Shown: positions 50,085 through 63,187, numbered from the stretch's first letter. The stretch is 64,000 bases of DNA from Macrotrachela quadricornifera (GCA_022393335.1 JAJEKB010020275.1:304745-368744); one strand, 5' to 3'. Translations and numbers: made by a program. Notes: a model not told the origin generated them from the letters alone.

Positions 50085-51842
50085 ACATTAAGATTTTAAA
50101 AAAAGTTTTATTTGTGAATAGTCTAATCTTGTTTTAAACTTTGAAATATTCAATACATGTACATTACTACAAAAGAGAGATATTCACAAGAAATCAAACT
50201 TATACTAGTCTAATCTTAATTTCTCATGGGCCTCTATTTGAGAGTTACTTTCTTGTATAGTAATATATGCATGGAGCGATGGAATTCGTGAATTATTTGA
50301 TTTTATACATTATGGTCCATTTTAATCTTTTACACTTCATCAGATGAATAATATGAATATCCAATTTCTATATAATTGTGATCTTCTACCATTCCATTAT
50401 GATTATATCTTATATACACATGTATGCATATCAACCAATTAAAAGTAAAAATGATCAATGATCATTTCAAAAAGCAATTGCTTATATATGCAAGGAATAT
50501 CTCGATAGAACTCGAACACAAAGTAACTGGATCGTTCTCTTAATATTAAATATCTAGTACAATTTCCTATGTTAAATAAAAAAAACAAAAGAAAATTCTA
50601 AAACAACTTATTCTTTATGCTGTTATTGTTTGTTTAGCTGTAAATAAATTGTTTATGGTCATCGAATCTATTTAGACAAAAGATCAATTCAAACAATAGA
50701 ATAGAGTGAATCCATAGAGATCCTCCCACCATTTATCAAACGGCTGATCCACTTGAGGAAACATTATTGATAAAAAAAAAGGACCAAACTTCATTACCAA
50801 ATTTCTGGAGTTCCACTTCAATTCCTCAGTACATGTCGAGATACATGAAGAAGGTCAAGTAGCTCAGCTAAAGCGAGCTACAGACAGTGTTCCAGGGCTA
50901 ACTCTTTGTGCCGAATCTTACGAAAGGGCCTAGAAAATTATCCTTCATAAATAGAGTCTCGACTTCTGGGGTACTCCTGTGGAAAAGCGAGTATATACCG
51001 TATTTCATCAGTGCTAGTAACCAGTGATTGCTAATATCTTAAAATATCTTATTGATTCTTAACGTTTCTATTCTCTTGCTTCACGCACTATGATAGCTGA
51101 ACTACATAGCGTTTTGATCACAGTCCTAGATTGTTTCGAACAAGACAAACGTGACTATCATGCTATTAGCACTTTTTACCTTTACATTTGTAACAGTTCT
51201 CAGACCACAACTTCAATGAAAATATCGATACTTCGTTCAATCAAATGGAAGGAAGAGCGAGAGTCATAAATTAAAGATTATCGTGCAAGAGCGTCACCAA
51301 ACGATCGGGTACTATGTAAGTCATTTCTCAACCAATTTGACCCCTCTTCTCTTGTTTCAGAGTAATGAAAATCTTTGATCTCCGGCAGAAGAAAATCATC
51401 ATGCATGATTAGAACTGGTCCTCTGTTCAGTGCCATCATTAAAGTCTGAAATAATGAGCCGCAGTGAGTGTAGATCCTAGCTGTACAAAGGAATTAAACA
51501 ATGTACACGATTTTCTGGTTAAATCTAAACTGAACTATGAAGGATATTCGACATTAGAGAATCTGCTAATTATCGTTCTTCGAAAAAACAATAAATGTCA
51601 ATTAAATGGTTTTCAAAGGAAATGCCTTCATAAAACGCTCAAAATCTTAGGACAATAGAGACGACTGTGTCAGAGTTAATATCGATCGCGTGATGCTTAA
51701 ATCGACCCTCTACATATGGAGGCTAATGTACGAAAAGTTTAAGTTTAAACAAATATAAACATCGAATGAGTCATGGAATATCGTACAGAATAGATCATTC
51801 ACTAGAATTATTTCTCTTTATACTATCTTTTGTGCAAACTCA
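50085..51842. other. Gene-poor region after the dynein gene
   Basis: No supported gene. Short open stretches exist (for example 51464-51658) but none resembles a family I know, and stops are frequent. The T-rich stretch ending in CAG at 51348-51360 looks like a splice acceptor but does not open a frame. Possibly decayed genic or mobile sequence. Confidence 0.35.
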
Positions 51843-52590
51843 ATGCTGAGACCAAAATATTACCAACATTCAACGAGACATGCAACATCTACATCAGGAG
51901 TAAAGGGAATTAGATCAGTCTCAATGAAATTATTCCTGTTTTTAATGAGTCAGTATGATATCATGGGCACTCGTGTGTATTGGCTCTGTCCCAGATGTCA
52001 TACATTGGAATTAAATGAAATGAAAACTCAACAATCCATGCAAGTCTATAACAACCGAGAGTTCATAGATGATGAATCTATGGCATAAAACATTTCTTCT
52101 GATAGAGGTGATGATGATGAAGAAGATATCGACAAAAGCGTTTCATGTGATAATAAAGACAATGGTTACATGAATGACAACATGGAAGCTAAGACAAAAG
52201 ACAACGATGAGAAGACTGATGTTGAATTAATGGATGAAGAATTGGTTATGACCCGATTGAATGTGTATGCTGATTTTTTTGCACCAGTAGTTGTCCTGAA
52301 ACATTTAAACGGTATTTGCATTTGTACGAAGTTCTATTGAAACATTTTCAGATCAAAAGAGGATCCAACAACGTGAAAATGATTTATATTTCAAAAATTC
52401 ATAGCTGGTTGCTAAATGATCCTTAAATTAATCTAGATCAGTTGATAACGGGCCTTTCTATGCACTGTACACTCGATTAGGAAACTGGAATATCGATAAT
52501 AGAAAGAAAAAAACCAAGCATGGCTTGCATAACATTTGAATGTGTTCAACGAGCGTATTTCGTAGCAATGATGAACAAGACGATTCCTCT
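51843..52590 (+). pseudogene. Decayed unidentified open reading frame
   Basis: From the ATG at 51843 a frame of 81 codons ends at TAA 52086-52088. The same frame then continues open for about 80 more codons with an acidic, Asp/Glu-rich stretch and a hydrophobic end, stopping near 52340. Further downstream, related-looking coding text appears in shifted frames. A CPRC pair occurs early. I cannot name a family. The pattern of one in-frame stop followed by protein-like composition suggests a decayed gene or transposon passenger. Confidence 0.25.
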
Positions 52591-53041
52591 TTCATAAGTT
52601 TATTCGAAATGCACGTGATTTGCATATAAAACATCGAAAAAATAAGAAAAGAGAAAAAAATGTCTATTTAGTTGATACGACAGAATGTATTGTATCGAGC
52701 ATTTTATCAATATTTCCACATAATAATAAAAGTTCTCTTCAAAACAAGGTGAGTAATGTTGATGAATGTAAAGGATTCTTTCGGCTCTTATTATATTATC
52801 AGCATTACTCATTCAGAGACATTCATAGATGAGCAAATTGAATACTCAAAATCATTTCCATTTTTTCAATTTTATGATAAATCAATGATTCGTTTTGAAT
52901 TTTTTTAGACTAATTCGGGGGGCTCCCTTTTCGTCCTCGCTTTTTTTTACGAACATCGGTCTTAGATGTCCGTAACGCCACCCAGTTGTTGTAAAAGTGT
53001 CCGGATGTCCGAAATGGAAAAACCGGAAGATCGAAATGAAA

Positions 53042-53240
53042 ATACCGGATGCCCGGAGCAAAAATTGTCCGATGTTAGAAACGGTAAATTACAGGGTGTT
53101 CGTAACATAAGATACCGGATGCCCGGAGCAAAAATTGTCCGATGTTGGAAACGGTAAATTACAGGGTGTTCATAACATAAGATACCGGATGCCCGGAGCA
53201 AAAATTGTCCGTTGTTAGAAACGGTAAATTACAGGGTGTT
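53042..53240 (+). repeat. 70-bp tandem repeat array, left arm of foldback element
   Basis: Successive copies starting at 53042, 53112 and 53182 (period exactly 70), with only a few substitutions. Each begins ATACCGGATGCCCGGAGC and includes GGTAAATTACAGGGTGTTC. Confidence 0.9.
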
Positions 53241-53649
53241 CGGAAGGAAAAGGAGACTGATGTTCGTTAAGATATACTTTATTTTTCATTATATTCTACT
53301 GGAGTTTTTTTACAAAAAATCATAACATAACAAGTACAAGTTTTAACATATCACACACATAAATAACACACTGCAGCTTTGTTTTTATCAGTGATTTTCA
53401 CAATTTATCTGTAAAATTCATCGCTCATTCATGATCTCTACTTCCGAGAAAATCTAACTGAATGTATATACCTGTAGAGGTCACTATACCCAACGACATA
53501 CAAATATACTATATGAATGAATTATTCTCCATTTTAAAAAGCAAACATCATAATTCATTCTTAACAGCCATCATTTTATATTCCAAACATTCTGCAAATT
53601 ATCGTTTCGAACATCGATCATTTTTTGTTCCACTCTTCCGTCATTTTAT

Positions 53650-53850
53650 GTTACGAACTCCTTGTAGTTTACCGTTTCTAACATCGGACAATTTTTGCTC
53701 CGGGCATCCGGTATCTTATGTTACGAACATCCTGTAATTTACCATTTCCAACATCGGACAATTTTTGCTCCGGGCATCCGGTATCTTATATTACGAACAC
53801 CCTGTAATTTACCATTTCCAACATCGGACAATTTTTGCTCCGGACATCGG
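53650..53850 (-). repeat. 70-bp tandem repeat array, right arm (inverted copy)
   Basis: Units recur on the minus strand with the same CCGGATGCCCGGAGC core and TTACAGG segment as the left array. They are somewhat more diverged toward the outer edge, where one core reads CCGATGTCCGGAGC. Confidence 0.85.
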
Positions 53851-53936
53851 TAACTCAAAATTATACTCCCGATCATCCGGTCATGGTACCGGATGTTCGG
53901 AAGAGTGAGGACGAAAAGGGATTCACCCACTAATTC

Positions 53937-54737
53937 CAAGTCAATTCCAACTCAACAAATTGAAATTGGTGGATGCCTACTAATAAGTATAATTCCGTTA
54001 GTAAATCAATCTACAAATATTTAAGATTAAATTGAATCATGGACTATTTTTAGAAACGTTTGACATAAAAAACAAATCTTTCAGCTAAAGAATAAAAAAG
54101 TATTTTTTCTAACAATTGACTCGACAAACAAACATTTACAGCTGAAAAATAGAAAAAAAACTTGTGCTTTAAGTTGCAGAAAAATTGTATTCATAAATAA
54201 TCGTGTTTGTTAATGTTTATACTGCTCCTATTGATCGACTCTTTTCGACTACCCGGATCGAAAAGTATGGGTCAGATCCGACAGGAAGACATAGGAAATG
54301 GACGAAAAACGGAAGCAGTATTCCGGTGGATGTATTCGGCGGCCGAATTTATCCGGTTCCGTCCGGAACCGACAAAAACTTGTCAAAACCAGCATCTGAA
54401 TACGGTTACTAGATTCTTGTGTCGAATTTCTGACATTTCCTGGCGGGTTACATCCAAAAACGGTCTCTTTCATAAGGGTTTTCGCCGGAAAATCACGGAG
54501 TACTGCTTCCGAAATCATCAACCTGAATACGACAATAAAAATCATTCAGAAAAACAGGAAAAAAGGTATCATACGAAACGTAAAAATAGAATCTATTTTT
54601 GACACTATCTTACAGATCCGAAAATGATAAATGAAAGAAACATGTTTGTAAAGTAATTGTGTTTCTATTTGGAAATATATTAATTAAACATTTTTTAAAA
54701 ATAGTAAATCGATGAAAAAAGATTTCATAGCTAAATT
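53937..54737. other. Intergenic region with GC-rich inverted-repeat segment
   Basis: The segment 54240-54520 is much GC-richer than its flanks. CGGAAGCAGTATTCCG (54310-54325) is inverted with one mismatch at 54496-54511, and a CCGGTTCCGTCCGGAACC palindrome lies near 54353-54370. Open frames on both strands here are regarded as by-products of composition. Probably an unidentified small mobile element. Confidence 0.4.
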
Positions 54738-57700
54738 CTAATTGATAGTAATTTGAAATGTTCGAATTTGCATTGGATTAAGAGTAATCGTTGTCACTTT
54801 CGTTGGATGTTGCTCTAAAAAGTATAATTAAAACACTTTTCAACTAAATTTAACTTACGAAATGTATCAACATGTGATGATTCTCGATCTTTTGTCATCC
54901 AATCGAGTCGATGCAATTCAGATAATGGTAAATTGGCATTCAATGTTAATTCAGTTGTGTTACTAATCGTACCAATACTTTTAAACAATGTTTGTAGATC
55001 TAACATCAGCGGTTGTGAATAGATTTCATCTTCATACAATTCAAAATAATGTTCAACACGCACAAGATATTGTTTTGGTCCTAATTGATCGAATGTCAAT
55101 AGATGTACATTCATTGGCATTACATCAGACAGAGCAGACCAACTTTGATGATAAATATTCGAATAATTCGCATAAGATGATGTATTCGGTAATGCGTAAG
55201 TCGCTAGAGGATGCATGAACAATTGTTGAGCACCGATTCGATGTAGTCGAGCACTATCTGATGGTTGTTCAATAAGAAGTATATGTTTACCAGATACAAC
55301 AAGACCTTTGTCGTAGGCAGTTTCATTTAAAGCTTCACCCACACCCAACGAATCATCGTGTAATATTCGACGATGAACCATTATTTCGATCGAACCATCG
55401 TACATACTTCCACCACCTTCGGATCGATCTATTAGATAATTTAAGACGAAATAATAAAAAGAAAAAGACGTTCATTTGAAAAATGAATCTTACCAGTAAG
55501 GATAGTCAATTGTCGATTGTGATCTCGAATCCAAATGCGACTATTAATTGGATAATAATTACCACTAATTGGTTCATTAACAAAATAAGGCCATGTTGGT
55601 CGATAATCACGAATACGTTCCAGAACTTCACGTCCGTTAGCATCAGTATAATATTTCTTTCCACTATCAATATTGGTATCATAACGAATAATAATCTCTT
55701 TACCAATATTATCATTGATTGGAATTGGTCCAACTGTCCATTCGAGTTCAATCGCTGATGTTCCACGATAGAGATTGATCTCTTGACTAATCCATTCATT
55801 GAAAACAATCGATGCTTTTTGTACAGTGTCTGTTTTTGTACAATTTCTATTGTTGTTTCGAGAAATAAAGAAATAATCATCCAAAATATTTATTAAACAG
55901 AATTACTCACATGCTACGTAAAAGACTCACAGGCAGTGCTTCCGAAAACAATGGTCGAAAGATGTAAGCACCTGATGGTGGTATTTCTGGAGTTGTATTA
56001 CTTCTGGTAGCACCTTGAACAAAACAATATATGAAAATTTCAACTATCTTGAACAAATCTTGATCAAAGGTATGACCAATTTTTAAGAATACTTTCAATA
56101 TTTTTGTTGATTTAATCGAAAATAATACTTACTGATATACCAATAGAAGCCCTGTTCATTAAATGATACTACCAAATCCTTATCTAAATTGACAATATGT
56201 TTCAAATGACCTTGATCATCGAATTCTACACGTAGATGCTACAAATGACGAATAATCTGTCAATAATGCCCTTCAAAACTCAATACCCTACTTCGTTCTG
56301 CAGAACGCATGCTTCATTCGTCGTCGATGTTACATTTTTGTGCTCGATTTTCTTCGCATCAACTTGTTTACTCTTGTTGGAAAGTTGATCTATGAATTTT
56401 GTTCAAAATCCGATTTTTCTTATTTATAGATACCTTTCGCTTGGAAATAATAGGTATTGTAACCAAGCGCTGGCAACGATGCTTCAAATAGATACTCATT
56501 CTGAGCAGAACTCGTTCGACCAGGAATATTTTTTCTTGTGACTGAAATCGGAAGATACTATAAGAAAGAAAAAAAAATCAGAATTTTTTCCGTCATATAT
56601 CATTGATTGTGTACCTCAGCTAGTATAAGATTTCCTATTGGATCACGAATTAAATATTCTTGAGTAACAGGAACACGATGATGAATTGTTACTGGATGAA
56701 TGGTTGGATTCCAGAGTGTTAATGTGAACTAAAAAGAGAATCGAGACAATTTCTCTTGTCATACGAGTTATGTACAAAAATTCTACATACATGATCTTGT
56801 CCTTCAATCGGCAGACATTCACTAATGTTCGTGTACGGACAGAGAAATTGCCGGGGAATCGACGTTGTTTGACCTTGTTTAGGCAATAGTTTCGTATAAG
56901 CATCATTGATCACTTCCTAAAGAATATTCATCTCACAGTATTGATTGTGTGTCAAAAGATGTACCATTGCTCGATCTATACCATCGGAGAGTCGTTGAGC
57001 ATAATCATTGGCTACATGTTGCCTCTCTGTTCCACTAACTGCATCATGATGTTGAGCAATTCCCATTGCTTCACCTATACGGTAGAATTACCGATCGATA
57101 AATCAAATGAATATACATTTCACTTACTCAACACAAAAATTATACTTCGTAGATTCTTTTGTGAAAATCCGTTAAGTTGACGAGTTACTTGAAGAATATT
57201 ATTTGCATAACGTTCATAACGTTTCAATGCTGGTCTTGAAGTATAATAGCCAGTCCAATATCCGAATGGAACATTAGCATATGGAAAGAAATCATCAGTT
57301 TTCGATGTCCATTCTCTTTCGGCTTTATTCAAGGCATATAAATAGCATGATGGTGTTGAATAAAAGACATTGACATGACTACCATTCTCTTGCTGATCAA
57401 TATCAACTCGTATAAACTCAATCAAATATATGAAAATGACATACCTCAAGATTAATATAATGAATTAATTTGTCCAAATTTTTCAATTTATTATAATTCT
57501 GATCCTGAAAATCACCACCCATCGTTATCATGATATGGTTGGTTGCGTAGATGAGAGCCTACAATGAATAAAAACAAAATTTCCGAGAAAATCATCTTTC
57601 AATAATGTCTTTTTAAACAAACTTGAGCCTTTGCCGCTTCGATAAATGCTCCAACACGTTCTGGTACATTATAGTCGTTCAATCTTTTATCGTCCTAAAA

Positions 57701-58856
57701 TCATTCAATTCATAGAGAAAATAGAGAGTTAATAAATAATGATACACACCATAATCGGTTGATCTGAACATAGCCAATCAAAACAAAATGAACTCGGTCC
57801 ACTGTAATGACGTTGCAGAATACCTGTGAAAAGCCAACTTTGACGATCTACAAACATTTGGATGTTAGAATTTCAAGGTTTACATGAAACTTCGTCGTAG
57901 ATTTGCATTTCGAAGACGAAATCTGATCGGATTGAAATATTTAAAGAGATACTAACCTAAATTGGCACTTCCTTTCCAGACCATTTCTAAGGTCTTTTCC
58001 AAACTACGAAATATCTGATCTTGATAATCAACACGTCCAAAAAATAAACCATCAAAGCCCATCTACGGAGAAATTATATCTATATCAAATATGAATTCAT
58101 CAGATAGATACAACTTGTGCAAAGAGTGAAGCAACTTCTCGCGAATGACCGAATGGATCGATTTGCCAGCCTATTTTTGGTCGAGCACATCCACCAAATG
58201 TGTCAAGCAAGAATTCAGCACCTAAACTATGTTGATCAATAATCGAATTGTAATGTGTTGTTGCTTCATCATTCATGGACCAACCACCAGAGATAAATTC
58301 AAGACGACCTTTACAGATTTAAGTAAAAAGTCCGTTTATGTAGCAGGTACAAATTCGACTGACACAAACCTTCGTTGACGAGTTGCTTGACTGTGTTGCG
58401 CATGTCGTCTGATTGTTCATTCCACCAACGCCAAAAATAAGCCATTTCGACATAGATATATCGACGATCAGGGTTTTCCACTAATTCCTGCATAATTGTG
58501 TCGAGAATATATTGGACACCTTGAGGACCAATATCCTTACGTGCTAAAAGATCAATTCATCAAATTATTCATAGTTATCATGTCGTTCAAATCATGTCTT
58601 ACATCCATAGTAATACTCATCGACTGTTTTTATATAACCAACATCGTCGTGTGTGTGAGCTACGATATGAACATTGAGTTTATCAGGTTTACCCAAATTG
58701 CATGACTAAAAACATGACGATATGTCTATTTGGAATACTCTACATAAATGTGTGCTTTCTTACATCATAACCACAATTATTTGATGACTTGGATGGCGCT
58801 GCAAGACTGTGTATTGCGATGAAAAGAAGAATTCCACAAAATTTTACCACATACAT
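54738..58856 (-). CDS. MAN2B1: Lysosomal alpha-mannosidase (glycoside hydrolase family 38)
   Basis: Nineteen exons (minus): 58856-58764, 58705-58603, 58543-58370, 58308-58115, 58062-57957, 57847-57750, 57694-57623, 57558-57445, 57416-57128, 57074-56965, 56916-56791, 56728-56615, 56557-56434, 56389-56292, 56238-56133, 56013-55911, 55846-55494, 55428-54859, 54814-54738. All join in phase to 1,007 residues (human 1,011). Signal peptide about 1-19. The GH38 zinc motif is AHTHDDVGY, the catalytic nucleophile Asp is in QIDPFGHS, and the zinc/active-site His-Asp are in QHHDAVSGT. Later beta domains have [15 protein letters not shown] text, [20 protein letters not shown] and [11 protein letters not shown] at the end. 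It trims alpha-mannose from N-glycans in lysosomes. The intron before exon 17 was resolved to use the donor after the codon fragment AT at 55911. No missing key residue seen. Confidence 0.93.
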
Positions 58857-59170
58857 AGTCTATAAATGTTAATTATGTCATCATAATCGAAATGTTGCTA
58901 ACGAATTTCTTACTTTCAAACGATCCTCTCTAAAAAAAAGACGCAACATGTGCGCACTTCAGTTTACAATCCAAAGATAAGAATGTTATTTTTTCAACCA
59001 TTCATCTTTGCTACTCAAGGTAGACGAGGAGTAATGATAAGAGATGCACTTCGTCGGTTCCATCAGTATTATTGTCTTGATGCTACTAATGTGATTAAAT
59101 AAGGGCGAAGGTAACTATCTTGAGAGAAAAATAAAATGAAAAACAGACTGATCTGTGTATCTATGACACA
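58857..59170. other. Promoter-side region of alpha-mannosidase
   Basis: Directly upstream of the minus-strand mannosidase. No gene and no strong motif seen. Confidence 0.35.
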
Positions 59171-59209
59171 AGCAAAGGCGAGAAAAAGGTAGACTTTATG
59201 TATTCCAAA

Positions 59210-59500
59210 TTTTTTTTGGGGCACCTGTCATACTCATGAACATGGGCGGTACATTTCTACTGGTGCCCATACTTCAATATGCTCCCTTGGGTTCTCATCT
59301 CCTACTAAAGGGGAGTACTCTTGGTCCCTGATGTCCTACATAGCAATGGTATCCACGGATGCTCATTTTCTATATAACAATGGTACCCTTGTGTCCTTAT
59401 GCTTTATGTGATGGTGGTGTCATTGGATCCTAGTGTAGTTTATAACGCTAGTGTCAACTATTGAGTCATGCCCTTTATAGGGAAGTACGCATAAATCCTG
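59210..59500 (-). repeat. Degenerate ~35-bp repeat cluster (minus orientation)
   Basis: Contains loosely repeated units built on an AAGAGTACT...CCT core when read on the minus strand, with GTAGGACATCAGGGACC as the best-preserved stretch (about 59316-59340). The same unit recurs in plus orientation at 61320-61480 and once near 63135-63180. Too degenerate to name. Confidence 0.45.
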
Positions 59501-61310
59501 GACATTTTTCTAGATCTAGTCCTTTTTGTTTCTCACGGACTATATAAGAGTTCCCAATAAAACTGTAAGACTCTAAGGCATGAGGTAGTAAGTCGCAGTG
59601 GTTTGTGTGAACGTTTGTTTTTTGTCTCGGATATGCATGAAAACCATATCCATGAAGGCAGTTCAAGTTGTTTTTACATAAAAACACATTATGGCATCTC
59701 ATACAGTTTCCTTTCTAATGCATTCAACTGATATATCGAAACGCTTATTATTTGATCGATCAACAATCAATACGAGAAAAGATTCACGTGATTTGAAAAA
59801 GTCATAGTTTCAGAGTATTTATCGCTTAAACTTATCTTCCTACTGGTATCAACAACAGAGAATGGTCAGATGTTATTATGCTTAGGTACAATATTAGGTT
59901 TTTATATGTAAATCGGAAATAGCGATATAAATGCTCTAAATCTGCGAAAATTGAAATTTTGATTTTTAATTAAAATTTAATCGAATTCACCATTTCGCAT
60001 ATATGATATTATGCAGGCTCTCTTGGTTAATGATTTTTCTTGTTACTTTGCCACTTTATCTATTATACGTGGATTATGTACTCTCGAAATAATAAAAGGT
60101 TTAATAGATAAGAAAAACTGACGGGGAAATAAACACAAACTTGAGTTGATGAAAAAAAAATAGATTTAAGTTTGGCTAGGTGTCGCCATTTCTATGTAAT
60201 TGTTACTAGAGAACTCATATGAATAGAATTAAGTCCAGATTTCTTGCTATTTCATTTAATTTGTATTGGCTTCTGCTACCACTAAATATACAACAAATGC
60301 AATCTATGAATGAACATCGTGAAAATACTAAAAACGTACCTCTTTAACTCAGATTAAAAAACATCAAATCATTGATATACAGAATGATTATTCATGCTTT
60401 ACTGATACTTCACCAGTTATTACCCATAAAGAACTTTGAAGACAATAGAAACTCAGCTCCAACACAATCAAAACAGTGATGCATGGAAGATTATAATTGC
60501 TCAAGTAATTATCTTTCAGCGCAATAAACCGTTACTTGTTGGAAGACAACAAAAAATTCCTCCATTGAATACCTCTTTGAGGAAAAGCTATTCTGCAAAA
60601 GTAGTAATAACGTGTAAGCTTTTATAAAAGGTAATCGAGATCAAGCCATCCAAATAGATAATTAATATCTTAACGCTGTACCTCACTCCCAGACATATGT
60701 TTCAACAACAGGTTGCCCATATAAGAATATTGAGTTAAAGGTCCGGTAACAGATTGAATACCTATTTGAAATTTATAACTGCAATTAAATTTGTCAAGTT
60801 TGAATCCGTATCCTTAATTTCGTAGAGGAGCCTTACCTTAGAAAGACAATCGAATCAAAAAGTTTTCTCTAATTATAGTGCCAAAAAACTGATTACAGTA
60901 CAAGAACTTCACTTTCTTTTAGAACAGTAATATCAAAGCGATGGCAGCATGCCGATGTATCGTTGTCTCCATTCGATTATTAAGCGCACCAATAATAGTA
61001 AAAAAGCATATCTATTCTAAAAGCTATAACACAGATAACATCAGTTTTTGATGCCAAAAATCTATACCAGCTATTCCGCATACCTTTCTACAGCAACACA
61101 AGCAAAACCTACTCTACTGTTAATGATATCTCGAATAAACCTAGCAGAACAGAATACTTTCGCCTATCAACCTTTCATTGCGAATGAGCCTGAACTTTAT
61201 AATTGCTCGCACCTATAAGCATGAGCTTGAGTCATCTACCGTGTATCTGAACTTAGCGATATTATCCAAGACAGTATATAATCAGCTATCTACCATAATC
61301 TGATACACGA
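59501..61310. other. Gene-poor region between the two repeat clusters
   Basis: No supported gene. Short open stretches (such as 60436-60627) have no family resemblance. It lies between oppositely oriented copies of the degenerate repeat, so it could be the interior of a decayed larger element. Confidence 0.35.
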
Positions 61311-61319
61311 GACGAGGAC

Positions 61320-61480
61320 TCAATGATACCCTTCTTATATAGGACATGACGACCAAAGAGTATTACCCTCACCAGGGGATGAGAAACCAACGGTCTCATG
61401 TTATATAGGACGTCAAAACCAGGGGTACCATCCAATAGTACGACATAAAGCCCCAAGAGTACTATTCCCTTACACATGTA
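61320..61480 (+). repeat. Degenerate ~35-bp repeat cluster (plus orientation)
   Basis: Units such as TATATAGGACATGACGACC followed by AAGAGTATTACCC, then TATATAGGACGTCAAAACC and AAGAGTACTATTCCC, repeat with drift. They are inverted relative to the cluster at 59210-59500. Confidence 0.5.
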
Positions 61481-63187
61481 AAACTGAAACGCACATGGGA
61501 CACATCTAGACGCGTCTTGAAAGATGCATTTGAATGCATTTCAACTAACAGTTGTGTTCAGACATATTTCATAAAGATAAACTTGAATTTTTAGAAATAC
61601 TTTTAAAGTAATTCTAATCACATTCATAGAACACATTTGTGTTAAAGAAATTCATATATATTATTAAGTTTAAGTAGCAAATGTTTCTTGTGTAGAAAAA
61701 CTTATTTTAAGTAAAAATAATAGTGCACGATTACTCGCATGTATTCGAATCTTCCAAATGAAAGGCAATTACACAGGAATCAAAACACTTATTTATAATC
61801 TATTAATATTCTTCGATTGAACTGTTATTAACTATTTTTGATTGGTAACATGAAAGTACACAACTTTTTAAAATTATAAACAAAAAAACACCATGTCATT
61901 AAACTAGAAAAGATATTATCAATTAAATGCTGAAGTGATATATTCTAAATAAGAAAAAGGGTTTTAATGTGAGTTTATATTAAATACATATTCTAATCGT
62001 TACGTTCTTTCAATAGTGGAAAAATGTTACATAATAAAATTAGTACCAAAATATAGATTTTACTTTTTTTATTCAATCTATAAATGAGTTTTTTTATGCA
62101 TAATCTTAATTGCTTAATTCCGATTGAAAATATCAACAACTGAGAAAATTTTAATTTGTTTTAAACTAGATTTTATAAGATAAAGACTCTAATTTTAAAT
62201 TTTTATTTAATATCCATGAAAATAAAATGAACCTTATTTGTAACAAATGAACTATAATCAATTAACTAAAACCTTTAGTCAATCATATATGAAAAAAATC
62301 GTTGGTGACGAATATATATTAGTCTATTGAGTAAAGTTTTTTAATTCAACATATATAAGTAAATAAAAATCTTTTTTTGTGATAAATAAAATATACAAAA
62401 TTGAGCGAAAGTTTTATTTAATAAATATACGGAAAAAAATTTATTCCTGAGAAATAAATTATAACCAATTTAAATTTTCTATTCAAGATATATAATTAAA
62501 TAAATCATAAGTCATTGATTAAGAGTTATTTACAAAAAAACACTAAACATGTGTATTTGGTGATATCTTATTTGCAGTTAGTTTAAGATAAATGTAAACT
62601 ATTTTTCTTCATAATATGAGTTTAAAAATAAATTAAATTTCTTATAATTATAATTTTTTAGATTTATATTACTATTAATTTAATTTACTCTTAAATTAAA
62701 TTTGAAACAAAACGTAAATTAATATCTCTAGTATCGAAATAACATTTTTTTATCAGATGTAATTGTTCACATATTATTCAGTTTTTATTATAAAATAGTG
62801 CTGGAAAACAATTTAAAGTTTTATATTGACATAATAACATATATATGGTCTCGAAATTCATTTTATACTTAAAAGCAGTTTAAAAAAAAAGATATCTATC
62901 TATAGAAGATAATTTTTCGAGTTGATATAGCACAGATGTAACTAAGTTGCTTTTTAATTCAAAGTCTTCTGTCCTATACTCGATCATCGCACATATCATA
63001 CTTATCATGTAAGTCAACTAACTTGTTCTATAGTATGCTTCCAGGAAAGAACTGATCATCAGATGGCATTTGTTTTTGTAACGCGTTTAAATACTAAACA
63101 TTTTCACATGAGTATAGTAGTGAGTCAGAAGCAAAGGGTACTTCCCTATGGTAGGACATGAGTACCTAAGAGTATTTCTCTTATATA
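61481..63187. other. Very AT-rich intergenic region
   Basis: No gene is seen; composition is among the most AT-rich in the window (especially 61,800-62,800). One further copy of the degenerate repeat lies near 63135-63180, next to the Tc1-like element. Confidence 0.4.

Larger units (their letters stand above)
52917..53928. mobile_element. Foldback (long inverted-repeat) DNA transposon, non-autonomous, with 8-bp target duplication
   Basis: A 1,012-bp element flanked by exact direct repeats ACTAATTC (52909-52916 and 53929-53936). Its tips are inverted: the left reads GGGGGGCTCCCTTTTCGTCC and the right, on the minus strand, GGGTGAATCCCTTTTCGTCC. Inside the left tip lie about three 70-bp tandem units (53042-53240); inside the right tip lie about three units of the same sequence in opposite orientation (about 53650-53850). 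The centre (about 53260-53600) is AT-rich with no transposase. The architecture is that of foldback elements. The 8-bp duplication with G-run tips is compatible with Merlin-like or other 8-bp superfamilies; the superfamily is not settled. Confidence 0.85.

Noticed and set aside
53042..53240. CRISPR-like array
   Set aside because: The units are contiguous 70-bp tandem copies with no unique spacers, and the genome is eukaryotic.
52962..53939. Open frames on both strands inside the foldback element
   Set aside because: They are by-products of the stop-poor 70-bp repeat unit; the same peptide recurs per unit and no family or start context supports coding.
54249..54602. Open frames of 98-131 codons at 54.2-54.6 kb
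   Set aside because: Overlapping frames on both strands in a GC-rich patch, with no protein family resemblance and no introns or start context.
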